Positions 45,276-56,598 of a stretch of DNA of 64,000 nucleotides are shown in pieces. The notes beneath the pieces were generated by a model. That model saw nothing but the letters and a program-made list of their open reading frames with translations, did not search any database and was not told the DNA's origin. Source of the stretch: Desulfovibrio gilichinskyi (GTDB taxonomy: Bacteria; Desulfobacterota; Desulfovibrionia; Desulfovibrionales; Desulfovibrionaceae). The translations under genes were made by a program, and so were the position numbers. Location: NCBI RefSeq assembly GCF_900177375.1, contig NZ_FWZU01000002.1, positions 1 to 64,000 of the forward strand, read 5' to 3'. Within the stretch, counting starts at the first letter, position 1. Each line of letters begins with the position of its first letter.

Positions 45276-45299
45276 GCGGGACGACATAAGCCGTCCCGC
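45276..45299 (-). terminator. Intrinsic terminator after leuS
   Basis: GCGGGACG pairs with CGTCCCGC; on the minus strand TTTCTTCT follows. It may give partial read-through into lptE-holA. Confidence 0.75.
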
Positions 45300-45308
45300 A
45301 ATAATATC

Positions 45309-47807
45309 TTAATTGGCGACGATGTTGACCAGTTTACCCGGAACAACGATCACTTTTCTAACTGTCTTGCCTTCAATGTTTTTAACAACATTTTCATGAG
45401 CAAGCGCTTCTTTTTCAATTTCATCTTTCGGTGCGGAGGCCGGAACAGAAAGCTTTGCTCTCATTTTCCCGTTTACCTGAACGATAATGAGCAGCTCGTC
45501 AGTGACGAGTGCTGATTCATCATATTCAGGCCACGCAGCCGCTGCGACAGATCCTTTATACCCCATAATTTCCCAGAGCTCTTCGCAGAGGTGAGGAGTG
45601 ATTGGAGCAAGAACAGTCAGCACTGTGCTGAAAGCTGAAGATAAAGCAAATTTACCGCCGTCACTTTCAAGAAGCGTATCCTTAAGAGCATACATTTCGT
45701 TGACCAGTTCCATTGTCGCAGCAATTACCGTGTTGAACTGGAATTTGTTTTCCATGTCACGGTTTGCGCGGCTTACTGTTTCGTGTTCTTTGCGGCGCAG
45801 GTTTTTAGCTTCGGATGGAAGAGTCATTCCCTCGGGTTTTGCACAAGCGCCGACAGGAGAAATTGAACCTTCAAGATCTTCAGCGAGTCTCCAGATTCTG
45901 TTCAGGAAGCGTGAAGCTCCTTCCAGTCCCTGATCACTCCATTCGAGGTCTTTTTCCGGTGGCGAAGCAAACAGAATAAAGAGTCTTGTTGCATCTGCGC
46001 CGTATTTTGCGATCATGGCATTAGGGTCGACAACGTTGCCTTTAGATTTAGACATCTTGGCACCGTCTTTGAGTACCATACCCTGAGTAAGCAGGTTTGC
46101 AAAAGGTTCATCAAGACCTGTGTAACCTTCGTCACGCAAAGCTTTGGTGAAGAACCTTGCATAAAGCAGATGCAAAATAGCGTGCTCAATTCCGCCGATA
46201 TACTGGTCGACAGGGAGCCAGTAATCCAGAGCATCACGATTGAAAGCTCCGTCATCTTTGCGTGCGTCAGTGTAGCGCAGGAAATACCATGAAGATTCAA
46301 CAAAAGTATCCATGGTGTCGGTTTCCCGTTTGGCAGGTTTGCCGCACTTAGGACAGGTTGTGTTGATGAAAGATTCCATCTGCGGCAGCGGTGAGCGTCC
46401 GTCAGCGTTCATAACCGCATCTTCCGGCAGCACGATAGGAAGATCTTCTTCCGGAACAGGCACAATTCCGCAATGATCGCAATAGATAACAGGAATAGGA
46501 GAACCCCAGAATCTCTGGCGGGAAATATTCCAGTCACGAAGGCGGTAGTTGACGGACTTTTTGCCTTTACCGCTCTTGCCTAGATATTCAACAATTGCGC
46601 CTTTTGCTTCATCATTAGGCATATTGTTGAATTCACCGGAATTTATAAGGATTCCGGGAGAGGTGAAGGCTTCAGTCAGTTCGTTAAGGGATAAAGTTTT
46701 ACCTTCTGGCTGAATTACAATCTGCATCGGCAGGTCGTATTTTTTAGCAAAATCAAAGTCGCGCTGATCATGTGCCGGAACGGCCATTACTGCGCCTGTT
46801 CCGTAACCCATGAGAACAAAGTTTGCCACGTAGATGGGCATCTTTGCGCCGTTAAGCGGGTTGATGCAGTACGATCCAGTGAAAACACCTTCTTTTTCAA
46901 GGTCATCGCCGGAACGGACAATACGGTCCATGTTAGAAACTTTTGTGACGAATTCGCGGACCTTATCAGCTTCCGGATTGCCTGCAATAAGCTTTTCCAC
47001 CATAGGGTGTTCGGCCGCAAGAGACATGAAAGTCGCACCGTAAAGAGTATCAGGGCGGGTGGTGAAAACGCTGATGGTGTCGCTTGTTTCGGCAACTTCA
47101 AAATCAAGTTCAGCACCGATGCTTTTACCGATCCAGTTGCGCTGCATGGTCAGAACTCTTTCAGGCCATCCGCTTTCAAGCTTGTTCAAGCTTTCAAGGA
47201 GTTCTTCTGCGTAATCAGTGATACGCATGAACCACTGGGAAAGTTCTTTCTGCTCAACCTGAGTATCACAACGCCAGCAAAGACCGTCTTCAACCTGTTC
47301 GTTTGCAAGAACTGTATTACAGGTTTCACACCAGTTAACCGGAGATTTTTTGCGGTAAATTAAACCCTTTTTCAGGAAATCCAGAAAAAACTGCTGTTCC
47401 CATTTATAATATCCCGGGTGACAGGTAGCCATTTCACGTCTCCAGTCATAGGAATAACCGAGGCGTGAAAGCTGCGTACGCATGTCATCTATATTGGCAT
47501 AGGTCCATTCAGCAGGATGGGTTTTGTTTTTGATCGCCGCATTTTCAGCAGGCAGACCGAAAGCATCCCAGCCCATGGGGTGAAGGACATTGAATCCTTT
47601 CATTCTTTTGTAACGGGCAACTACGTCAGCAATTGAGTAGTTACGCACGTGTCCCATGTGAATTTTGCCGGACGGGTACGGAAACATCTCCAAGACATAA
47701 TACTTGGGACGCGATGTGTCTGTCTCTACATGGAAGGCCCCTGTATCTGTCCAAGCCTTCTGCCATTTTTCTTCAATTATTTCTGGATTATATTTCCCGA
47801 AGCCCAT
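45309..47807 (-). CDS. leuS: Leucyl-tRNA synthetase
   Basis: An 832-residue class Ia synthetase. The HIGH-type motif is HMGH in [16 protein letters not shown] near 40-55, the editing domain contains TTRPDT near 243, and the KMSKS loop is [11 protein letters not shown] near 580. I start at 47807 (MGFGKYNPE), where AAGGAT is well placed; the upstream extension is not family-like. It follows nusB by 70 bp. Confidence 0.96.
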   Translation of the reverse strand: MGFGKYNPEIIEEKWQKAWTDTGAFHVETDTSRPKYYVLEMFPYPSGKIHMGHVRNYSIADVVARYKRMKGFNVLHPMGWDAFGLPAENAAIKNKTHPAEWTYANIDDMRTQLSRLGYSYDWRREMATCHPGYYKWEQQFFLDFLKKGLIYRKKSPVNWCETCNTVLANEQVEDGLCWRCDTQVEQKELSQWFMRITDYAEELLESLNKLESGWPERVLTMQRNWIGKSIGAELDFEVAETSDTISVFTTRPDTLYGATFMSLAAEHPMVEKLIAGNPEADKVREFVTKVSNMDRIVRSGDDLEKEGVFTGSYCINPLNGAKMPIYVANFVLMGYGTGAVMAVPAHDQRDFDFAKKYDLPMQIVIQPEGKTLSLNELTEAFTSPGILINSGEFNNMPNDEAKGAIVEYLGKSGKGKKSVNYRLRDWNISRQRFWGSPIPVIYCDHCGIVPVPEEDLPIVLPEDAVMNADGRSPLPQMESFINTTCPKCGKPAKRETDTMDTFVESSWYFLRYTDARKDDGAFNRDALDYWLPVDQYIGGIEHAILHLLYARFFTKALRDEGYTGLDEPFANLLTQGMVLKDGAKMSKSKGNVVDPNAMIAKYGADATRLFILFASPPEKDLEWSDQGLEGASRFLNRIWRLAEDLEGSISPVGACAKPEGMTLPSEAKNLRRKEHETVSRANRDMENKFQFNTVIAATMELVNEMYALKDTLLESDGGKFALSSAFSTVLTVLAPITPHLCEELWEIMGYKGSVAAAAWPEYDESALVTDELLIIVQVNGKMRAKLSVPASAPKDEIEKEALAHENVVKNIEGKTVRKVIVVPGKLVNIVAN

Positions 47808-47877
47808 TGTAGGATCCTTGCTTTTACTTTTACGAGAGCGGAAAAACGACATGCTCCCGATGAAAGGATAACTGTAA

Positions 47878-48339
47878 TTAGAATTTTTTAGTAATTGGGA
47901 ATTTTCCGCTGTCTATATCACGCGCCACAGCGTCGAGAATTCCGTTGATGAAATTGCGTGAATTATCATCACCGAATTTTTTTGCAAGCTCGATCCCTTC
48001 GTTGATACCGACTTTAAGGGGAATATCCGCCTTGTAGAGCAGTTCATATACGGAGAGTCTGAGGATAGCGAGTTCCGCTTTGGCTATGCGCTCGATTTTC
48101 CAATGCTTCGAATATTTGGTGATGATTTCATCCAATTCTTCGAGTTTATTCCAAATGCTGAGCAGAAGTTCACGAGCATACAAAATGAGGTCTTCATCTG
48201 TTTCTCTGGCAACTGCCGGGCTTTGATTATATATGCGTTCACATGTCCATCCTCCGTGAGGGGGGACAAAACTTATGCCGTAAAGAACTTGGAAAGCTAA
48301 TATACGGCCTTTTCTGCGTAAACCTTTTGTCTGGGACAT
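47878..48339 (-). CDS. nusB: Transcription antitermination factor NusB
   Basis: A 153-residue all-helical NusB. It has the N-terminal [14 protein letters not shown] and the C-terminal [20 protein letters not shown] with [12 protein letters not shown]. With NusE it binds boxA RNA and prevents early termination in rRNA operons. It lies between ribH and leuS, a common arrangement. Confidence 0.94.
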   Translation of the reverse strand: MSQTKGLRRKGRILAFQVLYGISFVPPHGGWTCERIYNQSPAVARETDEDLILYARELLLSIWNKLEELDEIITKYSKHWKIERIAKAELAILRLSVYELLYKADIPLKVGINEGIELAKKFGDDNSRNFINGILDAVARDIDSGKFPITKKF

Positions 48340-48421
48340 CTGACTTTATAATCCTGTTGGTTCGGGCGCACTTGCGCCGTGTCTGTACGATACAATTAAA
48401 TTGTTTTTAAAACAACACAAC

Positions 48422-48461
48422 GGGCAATCGGTCTCCGATTTAAACCGGAGTCCGGCTGCCC
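48422..48461 (-). terminator. Stem-loop terminator after ribH
   Basis: GGGCA pairs with TGCCC outside an inner CTCCG/CGGAG stem; on the minus strand GTTGTGTTGTTTT follows. It separates ribH from nusB and may be partial. Confidence 0.75.
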
Positions 48462-48521
48462 ATGTGGTAATTACTAAATAAATCAGCCTGATATAGGCTG
48501 AATCTGTTCAGAAAAAACTGC

Positions 48522-48992
48522 TTAGATCTGCTCAAGAACTCTGATAGTTTCAAGCATAGCAGAAGCAGCTTCAACACCTTTGTTTCCACCTTTAGAACCG
48601 GCGCGTTCAATGGCCTGTTCCAATGTATCACAGGTGAGGACTCCGAATCCGATCGGCAGATTATTATCAAGACTTACCTGAGCAATACCCTTTGCACATT
48701 CGTTTGAAACGAAGTCAAAGTGTGGTGTTGCTCCGCGGATTACTGCGCCGAGGGCGACAATTCCGTTGTACTTGTTTGTTTCTGCAACTTTCTTGGTAAC
48801 AACCGGAAGCTCAAAAGCTCCTGGAACTTTAATCAAAGTGATATTTTCTTTGTCGCAACCGTGACGTACGAGGTAGTCAACAGCTCCGCCTATCAGTCTT
48901 TCAACGATAAAATCATTGAAACGTCCGGCAATCAAAGCAATCTTGAGATTCTTGGCGTCAAGCTGACCTTCGATAGTATTGATATGATGCAT
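48522..48992 (-). CDS. ribH: 6,7-dimethyl-8-ribityllumazine synthase
   Basis: A 156-residue lumazine synthase, the penultimate step of riboflavin synthesis. It has [11 protein letters not shown] near 22, PGAFELP near 57, the substrate-binding [16 protein letters not shown] near 80 and [10 protein letters not shown] near 130. GGAGAC precedes the ATG. It is the last rib gene, 11 bp after ribBA. Confidence 0.95.
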   Translation of the reverse strand: MHHINTIEGQLDAKNLKIALIAGRFNDFIVERLIGGAVDYLVRHGCDKENITLIKVPGAFELPVVTKKVAETNKYNGIVALGAVIRGATPHFDFVSNECAKGIAQVSLDNNLPIGFGVLTCDTLEQAIERAGSKGGNKGVEAASAMLETIRVLEQI

Positions 48993-49003
48993 GTCTGTCT
49001 CCG

Positions 49004-50224
49004 TTATTTCTTTTTGTCTTCCAGATGATCCAGAAGGTGGCCCATCTTGTCTTTCTTGGTTTTAAGATAGTCGAAATTCACTTCACACGCATCCATTTCA
49101 ATTGGAACGCGCTGAGTTACCTCAAGTCCGTATCCTTCAAGGCCTATGATTTTCTTGGGATTATTAGTCATAAGCATCATTTTAGAAATTCCGAGCTGTA
49201 CCAGAATCTGTGCACCGGTTCCGTATTCACGGAGGTCGGCCTTGAATCCCAGTTTTTCGTTTGCTTCAACAGTGTCGCAACCCAGATCCTGAAGATGATA
49301 GGCTTTGATTTTGTTGCCGAGGCCGATTCCGCGACCTTCCTGTCTCATGTAGAGCAGGACTCCCTTGCCTTCGTTGCGGATCATGCACATTGCTGAAGCA
49401 AGCTGATCTCCGCAGTCACAACGCATTGATCCGAAGACATCACCAGTCAGACATTCGCTGTGAACTCTGACCAGAGTCGGTACTGTGGGATCAAGCTCGC
49501 CCATGACCAGAGCTATATGAGTACGATTGTCTTCGCTGGAATGGAAAGCTATCGCTTTGAAATCACCCCAACGAGTCGGCAGTTCCGCTTCCGCTTCACG
49601 TTTTACAGTGTGACTGCCGAATTTCATGCGGTACTTAATAAGGTCTTTGGTGCTGCAAATTTTAAGGCCGTGCTTTTCAGCATAAATTTCGAGGTCAGGC
49701 ATTCTTGCCATTGTTCCGTCATCTTTCATGATTTCGCAGATGACGCCTGCAGGTTTTAGTCCTGACAGACGGGCAAGATCCACACTGCCTTCAGTCTGTC
49801 CTGCGCGGACCAGAACTCCGCCTTCTTTGGCGCGGAGAGGGAAGATGTGACCGGGGGAAACAATATCTTCAGCTTTAACATCGTCAGCAACAGCAGCCAG
49901 AATTGTTGTGGCTCTGTCTTGTGCGGAGATACCTGTTGTAACACCGTTACGGGCTTCGATGGAAACTGTGAAGTTTGTTCCGAACTGAGAGTCATTGTTC
50001 TGAGCCATTAAGGGAAGCTTAATCGCATCAATCATTTCGCCGGACATGGCCAGACATATAAGTCCTCTGCCGTGTGTAGCCATAAAATTGATCAGTTCAG
50101 GAGTAACTTTTTCAGCGGCGCAAACAAGATCACCTTCGTTTTCGCGGTCTTCATCATCCACCATGATGACCATGCGACCTGCGCGGAGATCTTCAATCGC
50201 TTCGTCAATAGTACATAAAGGCAT
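49004..50224 (-). CDS. ribBA: RibBA: DHBP synthase/GTP cyclohydrolase II
   Basis: A 406-residue bifunctional enzyme supplying both precursors of riboflavin. The N-terminal DHBP synthase (about 1-200) has [10 protein letters not shown] and the GQTEGSVDL segment. The C-terminal GTP cyclohydrolase II has the zinc cysteines in [17 protein letters not shown] and the catalytic EGRGIGL. I chose 50224 because GAGGAT is well spaced and the family begins there; upstream ATGs at 50248 and 50281 would add up to 19 residues. Confidence 0.94.
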   Translation of the reverse strand: MPLCTIDEAIEDLRAGRMVIMVDDEDRENEGDLVCAAEKVTPELINFMATHGRGLICLAMSGEMIDAIKLPLMAQNNDSQFGTNFTVSIEARNGVTTGISAQDRATTILAAVADDVKAEDIVSPGHIFPLRAKEGGVLVRAGQTEGSVDLARLSGLKPAGVICEIMKDDGTMARMPDLEIYAEKHGLKICSTKDLIKYRMKFGSHTVKREAEAELPTRWGDFKAIAFHSSEDNRTHIALVMGELDPTVPTLVRVHSECLTGDVFGSMRCDCGDQLASAMCMIRNEGKGVLLYMRQEGRGIGLGNKIKAYHLQDLGCDTVEANEKLGFKADLREYGTGAQILVQLGISKMMLMTNNPKKIIGLEGYGLEVTQRVPIEMDACEVNFDYLKTKKDKMGHLLDHLEDKKK

Positions 50225-50406
50225 TTTGATATCCTCATGCTCCGGCATCTCGGAGTGTTCATTATATTTTTCCGGTTCCATCTTTGCGAACAGGAGATGT
50301 CTTCTTACCTTAAAAAACAAAAAGGGTGAAATATGTTTTTCAAAGATTAAATTTAATATTATTTCAATTGGTTAACGTGTTTATTTGCAGGTTTGTTATA
50401 ATTATC

Positions 50407-50426
50407 GTCACTTAATATTAAGTGAC
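50407..50426. promoter_or_regulatory. 20-bp perfect palindrome after ribE
   Basis: GTCACTTAATATTAAGTGAC is fully self-complementary and lies 17 nt beyond the ribE stop, inside the gap before ribBA. It could be a regulator's operator or an RNA hairpin; no U-run follows. Confidence 0.45.
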
Positions 50427-50442
50427 TGAGGATTATTCAGCC

Positions 50443-51108
50443 TTAAAACCCGTTTTTTCTAAGAAAATCCATTGTTAATTTGCTTTCAGCACTGTCTGAT
50501 TTTGCTGACGCCGATTTCCCGGTCCATGGCCCAAGCATTCGTTGAACATATTTGCCGATAACATCTGTTTCCATGTTAACTCGGTAGCCTGGTTTCCAGT
50601 CTGAAATTGTGGTCTGATCCTGTGTTTCAGGAATGATGTTGACCTCTAGAAAATCTTCGCCGCAATCGTTAACTGTCAGGCTTATACCGTCGAGGCCTAT
50701 GGAACCTTTAGGCACAACGAAAGGACCGTACTGGGCCGGAAATTTAATTCTATAAATTCTGGATTCCCCGGCAGGCCGTACTGATTCGACTGAAGCAATA
50801 CAATCAACGTGTCCGCTGACTATATGTCCTCCAAGTCTGTCGCCCATAGCCAAGGCGCGCTCGTAGTTTATTTTAGATCCGGGTTTCAAGTTGCCTAGAT
50901 TGGTGCAGTCCATGGTTTCTTTACTTGCGTAACATGAAAACCAGCTGTCACTGTAAGTTTCAACTGTGAGACAAACTCCATTTATAGCAATGGATTCACC
51001 TTTGGCGTAATCTTTAATATCAGGGGCGGTGACTGTAAAACGGGTTTCTTTTCCTCTGTTTTCAGCTTTTGCGATAGAGCCTTTACCCTGAATAATTCCG
51101 GTGAACAT
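50443..51108 (-). CDS. ribE: Riboflavin synthase, alpha chain
   Basis: A 221-residue protein with the two internally repeated lumazine-binding domains. Each has the order FTG.., G..I..NG.CLTV and the second GLDGISLTVN. It dismutates two lumazines to riboflavin. The C-terminal extension of about 20 residues is Ser/Lys-rich and variable. It follows ribD by 10 bp. Confidence 0.94.
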   Translation of the reverse strand: MFTGIIQGKGSIAKAENRGKETRFTVTAPDIKDYAKGESIAINGVCLTVETYSDSWFSCYASKETMDCTNLGNLKPGSKINYERALAMGDRLGGHIVSGHVDCIASVESVRPAGESRIYRIKFPAQYGPFVVPKGSIGLDGISLTVNDCGEDFLEVNIIPETQDQTTISDWKPGYRVNMETDVIGKYVQRMLGPWTGKSASAKSDSAESKLTMDFLRKNGF

Positions 51109-51118
51109 CTTTGGTCCT

Positions 51119-52261
51119 TTATCTGTCAGCGGGTTTGAAAACTATTTTTAAATCACAGCCGCTTTGGCTTACGCGGCTGACCCTGAAATTAAGGGCTTCT
51201 TCCATAAATTGTCTGTCTGATCCTGCAAAGTTTGGTCTGCCGTGAGTGTTCCCGAGAATGCGCGGAGCCTGATACATTACGAATTCATCGATCAAATCCT
51301 GCTCTGCCAGTGATAAGGCCAGCTTGCCGCCGCCTTCACAAAGTGTGCGGAGCACTCCGTATTTTTCGCGTAGAAATTTGAATCCGTTCTCAAATATAAG
51401 TCCTTTTTCATCGCAGGGAAGACCTATAATTTCAATACCTTTATTGACCAGCTCTTTTGCTGTTTCAGACGCAGCCTGCTCTATAGTTGTCCAGAAAATT
51501 GTTTCTTTAGCGCGTGTTGTGGTCAGTGTAAATGCTTCATGATTTTCAGGAAGTTTAGTTGTTACTATCACAGCTTTGGGTTGCGCAAACCCTTCCGGCT
51601 TAATTTCAAGGCGGCAGTTAAGTGATGGATTATCTTCACGCAAGGTGTTGCCGCCGATAATTACCGCTCCGACCATGGCGCGGAGCTTTTGAACATCTTC
51701 GAAAGAATCCGGGCAGGAGACTGCTTCCTGTCTGCCTGTTGTTCCGGCAATTTTACCGTCGATTGTCGAAGCTAGTTTTAGAATTGAATATGCACGCTCA
51801 CCGGACTGCCAGAGCAGAAAATCGGAAATAAGGTCGAGGCATTGTTCTTCAAGCACGCCTGTTTCGACTTTAACTCCTTTTGATTCAAGGAATTCCAGGC
51901 CTCCGGCAGCCTTCGGATTAGGATCTCTTGTGCCGATAACAATGTGCGCAATTCCGGCTTCAATAATTCCTTCGGTGCATGGAGGCGTTTTACCGTAATG
52001 ATTGCAGGGCTCAAGTGTTACAAACATGGTACATTTTGTCATGTCCACGTTTTTGGCTTTTGCATCGGCAATGCATTCCCGCTCTGCATGCAGGCCGCCG
52101 CAATAGTGATGCCATCCTTCAGCCACAACTTGTCCGTCGCGAACCATTACAGCTCCGACGGTAGGGTTGGGAGCTGTGCGGGCTCTTCCGCGCAAGGCTA
52201 ATTTCACGGCTCGGGCCATGAACTGCTCAGAAGAATTAAATGTCGAACTGCAGAAGTTCAA
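51119..52261 (-). CDS. ribD: RibD: bifunctional deaminase/reductase
   Basis: A 380-residue enzyme for the second and third steps of riboflavin synthesis. The N-terminal deaminase has HAE near 80 and the zinc motif [11 protein letters not shown] near 110-120; the C-terminal reductase domain has [12 protein letters not shown] near 172 and [11 protein letters not shown] near 315. The start is TTG at 52261 with GGAG 6 nt upstream, overlapping the deaminase gene by 26 bp; an internal ATG at 52219 is the alternative. Confidence 0.93.
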   Translation of the reverse strand: MNFCSSTFNSSEQFMARAVKLALRGRARTAPNPTVGAVMVRDGQVVAEGWHHYCGGLHAERECIADAKAKNVDMTKCTMFVTLEPCNHYGKTPPCTEGIIEAGIAHIVIGTRDPNPKAAGGLEFLESKGVKVETGVLEEQCLDLISDFLLWQSGERAYSILKLASTIDGKIAGTTGRQEAVSCPDSFEDVQKLRAMVGAVIIGGNTLREDNPSLNCRLEIKPEGFAQPKAVIVTTKLPENHEAFTLTTTRAKETIFWTTIEQAASETAKELVNKGIEIIGLPCDEKGLIFENGFKFLREKYGVLRTLCEGGGKLALSLAEQDLIDEFVMYQAPRILGNTHGRPNFAGSDRQFMEEALNFRVSRVSQSGCDLKIVFKPADR

Positions 52262-52691
52262 ACTTTACTCCGGCTTCTTTGAACATAGCTTCAGATAATT
52301 CGTCAGGGTAGCTTTCTGCATAATACACGGCTGTTACACCTGTATTGATGAGCATTTTGGTGCAGATAAGGCAGGGCTGAGTGGTACAGTAAATTTCGCA
52401 ACCTTGAAGCTTTATACCGTGAACAGCGGCCTGAATGATGACATTTTGTTCAGCGTGCAAACCGCGGCAGAGTTCGTGGCGTTGTCCTGAAGGTATTCCG
52501 AGTGATTCACGAAGGCATCCAATGTCTGCGCAATGAGATATGTCAGAAGGTGAACCGTTATAGCCTGTGGCAAGGATTCTTTTATCCTTAACGGCAATAG
52601 CACCGACTTTGCGTCTTGTGCATGTGGCTCTTTCTGCAACTTGATGCGTTATGCGCATAAAATATTCAGGCCAAGGAAGTCTATTGTCCAT
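52236..52691 (-). CDS. dCMP/cytidine deaminase family protein (ComEB-like)
   Basis: A 151-residue zinc deaminase. The metal site is HAEQN near 74 and TQPCLIC near 101, and the [11 protein letters not shown] segment is typical of dCMP deaminases. It probably makes dUMP from dCMP, which suits the neighbouring one-carbon gene glyA. The ATG at 52691 is preferred over a GTG 9 bp upstream. A terminator-like hairpin separates it from glyA. Confidence 0.88.
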   Translation of the reverse strand: MDNRLPWPEYFMRITHQVAERATCTRRKVGAIAVKDKRILATGYNGSPSDISHCADIGCLRESLGIPSGQRHELCRGLHAEQNVIIQAAVHGIKLQGCEIYCTTQPCLICTKMLINTGVTAVYYAESYPDELSEAMFKEAGVKFELLQFDI

Positions 52692-52716
52692 GAGGATCAC
52701 CCTGCTTTTGATGATG

Positions 52717-52748
52717 AGGCGGATTCGGAAAAATTTCCGAATCCGCCT
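52717..52748. terminator. Stem-loop between glyA and the dCMP deaminase gene
   Basis: A 15-bp perfect stem (AGGCGGATTCGGAAA with its complement) and a 2-nt loop. There is no U-run on the minus strand, so it may process or attenuate rather than fully stop transcription. Confidence 0.7.
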
Positions 52749-52814
52749 TTATGTCAATGAATTTGATATATAAATTAAAATATCAGCTGATTAACAACTG
52801 ATTTCAAGTTTTTG

Positions 52815-54053
52815 CTAATATGCGAATAATGGAAAGTCTTTAGCAAACTGCGCAATTTCTGTGCGAATTCCGGCAAGTTTGGTTTCATTGCTGATGGAAC
52901 CGATACCTGCGGTAATCCATGATGCAACTTTTTCCATTTCTTTTTCTTTCATTCCTCTGGTTGTGAGTGCCGGAGTTCCGATACGGATTCCGGAAGTAAC
53001 AAACGGAGAACGTGTTTCAAAAGGAATGGTGTTCTTGTTGACGGTGATTCCTGCTGCATCAAGAGCTATCTCGGCATCTTTGCCTGTGATGTCTTTATTG
53101 GTCAGGTCAACCATCATAAGGTGGTTGTCTGTTCCGCCGGATACAAGGTCGAAACCTGCATCCATAAGGTGTTTTGCTAATGCGGCTGCGTTAGCTACAA
53201 CTTGTTTCTGGTATTCGATATATGAAGGGGTGAGAGCTTCGCCTAGAGCAACTGCTTTAGCTGCAATAACGTGCATCAGCGGTCCACCCTGAATTCCGGG
53301 GAAGATATTAGAGTTCAATGCTTTTGCATTTTCTTCGCTGGAAAGGATCATCCCACCGCGAGGACCGCGAAGGGTCTTGTGGGTAGTAGTAGTTGTGTAG
53401 TGTGCGTGCTGAATGCAGGAAGGGTGAACGCCGGCGGCGATAAGTCCTGCAATGTGCGCCATATCGACCATGAGGACTGCTCCTACTTCATCAGCAATCT
53501 GACGGAAGCGGGCGAAGTCTATGATACGAGGATATGCGCTTGCACCAGCTATGATCATCTTGGGCTTGCACTCTTTGGCAATCTTTAAGACGTTATCATA
53601 GTTGATAGTTTTGGTTTCAGGGTCCACTCCGTAGAAGTGAATATCAAAGAGTTTACCTGAAAAGTTGACCGGGCTTCCATGGGTAAGGTGACCACCATGA
53701 GAAAGATCCATACCGAGAACAGTATCGCCTGGTTTAAGAGCGGCGAAGTATACAGCCATATTGGCCTGTGAACCGGAATGAGGCTGAACGTTGACATATT
53801 CGCAGCCGAAGATTTCTTTAGCTCTGTCGCGGGCTAAATCTTCAACCTGATCAACGAATTCGCAACCGCCGTAATAACGTTTTCCTGGATAACCTTCAGC
53901 GTATTTATGAGTCATTACGCTGCCCATTGCCTGACGAACCGCAGTGGAAGTAAAGTTTTCCGAAGCGATAAGTTCAAGACCGGTCATCTGGCGAGTTACT
54001 TCGCGTGCGATGGTTGCGGCCACTGCCGGATCTTTCATCATTAATTCTTCCAT
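52815..54053 (-). CDS. glyA: Serine hydroxymethyltransferase
   Basis: A 412-residue PLP enzyme converting serine and tetrahydrofolate to glycine and methylene-THF. It has [12 protein letters not shown] near 26, [15 protein letters not shown] near 50 and the PLP lysine in [14 protein letters not shown] near 225. The start at 54053 has GGAG 7 nt upstream. It lies 45 bp after fabF. Confidence 0.96.
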   Translation of the reverse strand: MEELMMKDPAVAATIAREVTRQMTGLELIASENFTSTAVRQAMGSVMTHKYAEGYPGKRYYGGCEFVDQVEDLARDRAKEIFGCEYVNVQPHSGSQANMAVYFAALKPGDTVLGMDLSHGGHLTHGSPVNFSGKLFDIHFYGVDPETKTINYDNVLKIAKECKPKMIIAGASAYPRIIDFARFRQIADEVGAVLMVDMAHIAGLIAAGVHPSCIQHAHYTTTTTHKTLRGPRGGMILSSEENAKALNSNIFPGIQGGPLMHVIAAKAVALGEALTPSYIEYQKQVVANAAALAKHLMDAGFDLVSGGTDNHLMMVDLTNKDITGKDAEIALDAAGITVNKNTIPFETRSPFVTSGIRIGTPALTTRGMKEKEMEKVASWITAGIGSISNETKLAGIRTEIAQFAKDFPLFAY

Positions 54054-54098
54054 GACAAGCTCCAAGAGTTTGACGGTCCCTTACAAAGAGGGGGCCAA

Positions 54099-55337
54099 TT
54101 AATCTTCAAATTTTTTGAAGAGCATACAGGCGTTTGTTCCACCGAAACCGAATGAGTTGCTAAGGACGTAATTTGCCTGTTTTTTGCGCATTCCGTCTTT
54201 GCCGTAATCAAGGTCACACTCAGGGTCGGCTTCAAGCTGATTTGCTGTTCCGGGGATAATTCCGGTTGCAAGAGCTTTAATACTGAAAACAGCTTCCATG
54301 CCGCCGGCTCCTCCTAGGAGATGACCGGTCTGGGATTTGTTTGCGGTAATCGCGATATTGTATGCGTGATCTCCGAAAACTTTTTTAATAGCTTTAGTTT
54401 CGCAGAAGTCGTTCAGGTATGTGGAAGTTCCGTGTGCGTTAATGTGATCAACCTGTGAAGGGTCGATTCCAGCTTCACGGATAGCAGCTTCCATGGCCAG
54501 AGCCATACCGCTTCCATCTTCCGGTGGTGCTGTCATGTGGTAAGCATCGGATGAAGCTCCGAATCCTACGACTTCACCGAGAATTTCAGCTCCGCGTTCT
54601 CTTGCATGATCAAGTGATTCAAGAAGCAGTAATCCGCATCCTTCGCCCATTACAAAACCGTCGCGACCTTTATCGAACGGGCGTGAAGCACTTTCGGGGT
54701 CATCGTTACGGGTGGAAAGGGCTTTCATGGAAGTGAATCCTGCATAACCCAGCGGGGTGATGGTTGATTCAGTACCACCGCAGATCATAACGTCTGCACG
54801 GCCTAACATAATGTCAGTATATGCTGCGCCGATGGAATGTGTTCCTGATGCACATGCTGTACACATGCACATATTAGGTCCACGAGCTCCGGAAAAGATG
54901 GAAACCTGTCCGGCTGCCATATTTCCGATTATGATCGGGATAAAGAAAGGAGTGATTTTTTTAGGACCGCTTTTCTGCAGTTTAGCGTGCTGTGTTTCAA
55001 TGGTTTGAAGACCACCGAGACCAACTCCGATAACAACTCCAGCGCGTTTGCAGTCCTCACCTTCAAGCTTAAGTTTGGCACTTTCAAGCAGCATTGCGTT
55101 GGCGGCAACAGCAAGCTGTGTAAATCTTTCCATACGTTTTGCCTGTTTGGCTGGTATGAAAGCTGTTGGGTCAAAATCTTTGACTTCGCCGGCAATCTGA
55201 GATGCGAATTCACTCGCATCAAAAGATGTGATCTTAGCGATGCCGGATTTACCAGCAAGGAGGTTGTTCCAGCTGGTATCTATGTCATTACCGATAGGGG
55301 TGATGGCGGAAAGGCCGGTTACTACTACCCTGTTCAT
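54099..55337 (-). CDS. fabF: Beta-ketoacyl-ACP synthase II
   Basis: A 412-residue elongating condensing enzyme. The catalytic triad is Cys162 in TACASGTHSIG, a histidine in NAHGTSTYLND near 303 and the second histidine in KSQTGHLLGGAGG near 340. The C-terminal NSFGFGGTNAC is typical. It is separated from acpP by an intrinsic terminator. Confidence 0.96.
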   Translation of the reverse strand: MNRVVVTGLSAITPIGNDIDTSWNNLLAGKSGIAKITSFDASEFASQIAGEVKDFDPTAFIPAKQAKRMERFTQLAVAANAMLLESAKLKLEGEDCKRAGVVIGVGLGGLQTIETQHAKLQKSGPKKITPFFIPIIIGNMAAGQVSIFSGARGPNMCMCTACASGTHSIGAAYTDIMLGRADVMICGGTESTITPLGYAGFTSMKALSTRNDDPESASRPFDKGRDGFVMGEGCGLLLLESLDHARERGAEILGEVVGFGASSDAYHMTAPPEDGSGMALAMEAAIREAGIDPSQVDHINAHGTSTYLNDFCETKAIKKVFGDHAYNIAITANKSQTGHLLGGAGGMEAVFSIKALATGIIPGTANQLEADPECDLDYGKDGMRKKQANYVLSNSFGFGGTNACMLFKKFED

Positions 55338-55394
55338 GGTATGTTAGCCTGTAAGATGTGTTGGAGATTATTGTCGATGGGCAAATGAAAAAAG

Positions 55395-55432
55395 GAGCGT
55401 CTTACGCCCTTTAGGGGCCGAGTAAGACGCTC
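55395..55432 (-). terminator. Intrinsic terminator between acpP and fabF
   Basis: GAGCGTCTTAC pairs with GTAAGACGCTC; on the minus strand CCTTTTTT follows. It should raise acpP message relative to fabF. Confidence 0.88.
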
Positions 55433-55466
55433 ATTCAAAAGCCTTGCTTAGATCAAGTCCAGTCGA

Positions 55467-55694
55467 CTATTTGCCTTCAACGAAGTTGATAGCGTCTTTG
55501 ACTTTAAGGATCTTCTGAGCGTCTTCGTCTTCGATTTCGATATCGAACTCTTCTTCCATCGCCATGATGAGTTCTGTCAGATCAAGGGAGTCTGCTCCGA
55601 GATCTTCAACAAAGGAAGCGTCGTCTTTAATTTCGTCTGCGGATACGCCAAGCTGTTCTACGATAATTGCTTTTACTTTTTCAGCTGCGGACAT
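55467..55694 (-). CDS. acpP: Acyl carrier protein
   Basis: A 75-residue acidic carrier. The phosphopantetheine serine is S36 in GADSLDL. I start at 55694, after GGAGGGG; the 4-codon upstream extension would overlap the ribosome binding site. It shuttles acyl chains among FabH, FabG and FabF encoded around it. Confidence 0.96.
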   Translation of the reverse strand: MSAAEKVKAIIVEQLGVSADEIKDDASFVEDLGADSLDLTELIMAMEEEFDIEIEDEDAQKILKVKDAINFVEGK

Positions 55695-55723
55695 GGTCCC
55701 CTCCAAATCATTAAGTTTGTTTT

Positions 55724-56467
55724 TTACATGTACATCCCGCCGTTAACGGCGAGAGTCTGTCCCGTAATATAACTGGAGTTTTCCGACGCAAGGAAGGAAA
55801 CGGCATTAGCTATATCATCGGATGTTCCGAGTTTTTTAAGCGGTATATTTTCCAGCATATGCGCCACAACTTCTTCGTTCAGTTCTGCGGTCATGTCTGT
55901 TTTTATAAATCCCGGAGCTACGGCATTCACTGTGACATTACGCGGAGCAAGTTCAATGGCACTGGCTTTGGTCAGTCCTATAAGACCGGCCTTGGCAGCT
56001 ACGTAGTTTGCCTGACCGACATTACCGGCCTGAGCTACTACTGAGGAAATATTAATAATTCTTCCATAGCGTTGTTTCATCATAATCTTTGCGGCTTCGC
56101 GCAGACAGGTGAACGCGCCTGTAAGGTTGATATCCAGAACCTTGTTCCAGTCATCATCTTTCATGCGGACAAGTAATCCGTCCCTGGTGATTCCGGCATT
56201 ATTCACCAGAACATCAAGTTTTACCTTTCCCTTGATTTCATCTTTGAAAAAGGAGGTAACAGCTTCACGGTCAGAAGAATCCAGCTTGTAGGATTTTGCT
56301 TTACCGCCGGCAGCTTCAATTTCGGAGCAGACTCTGTCAGCTCCGTCAGGGCGGCTTACGTATGTAATTATTACTTCAAAGCCGTCTTTAGCCAGCTTTT
56401 TGGCACAAGCTTCTCCTATGCCTCTTGACCCACCCGTTACAAGGGCGGTGCTCGGCAGATCACTCAT
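55724..56467 (-). CDS. fabG: 3-oxoacyl-ACP reductase
   Basis: A 247-residue short-chain dehydrogenase. The NADPH motif is [10 protein letters not shown] (11-20), NNAG is at 89-92, and the catalytic Ser142/Tyr155/Lys159 lie in SSVVAQ and NYVAAKAG. It reduces beta-ketoacyl-ACP. It lies 29 bp before acpP. Confidence 0.95.
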   Translation of the reverse strand: MSDLPSTALVTGGSRGIGEACAKKLAKDGFEVIITYVSRPDGADRVCSEIEAAGGKAKSYKLDSSDREAVTSFFKDEIKGKVKLDVLVNNAGITRDGLLVRMKDDDWNKVLDINLTGAFTCLREAAKIMMKQRYGRIINISSVVAQAGNVGQANYVAAKAGLIGLTKASAIELAPRNVTVNAVAPGFIKTDMTAELNEEVVAHMLENIPLKKLGTSDDIANAVSFLASENSSYITGQTLAVNGGMYM

Positions 56468-56598
56468 AGGTATTTCCTCTGTATTAATTGTCTAGTCCTG
56501 CGTCTCATAGCCTAAAGCGGCTTTGACTGCAAATTTTATATATTAACGTTCTGTGACACTCTGTTGAGGTCATGCAGAAGCTTTTTTCTCTATGAAAT

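Noticed and set aside
52692-52814. FMN riboswitch before the rib genes
   Set aside because: The gap has only a terminator-like hairpin; rib genes lie inside a long operon, and no RFN core is seen.
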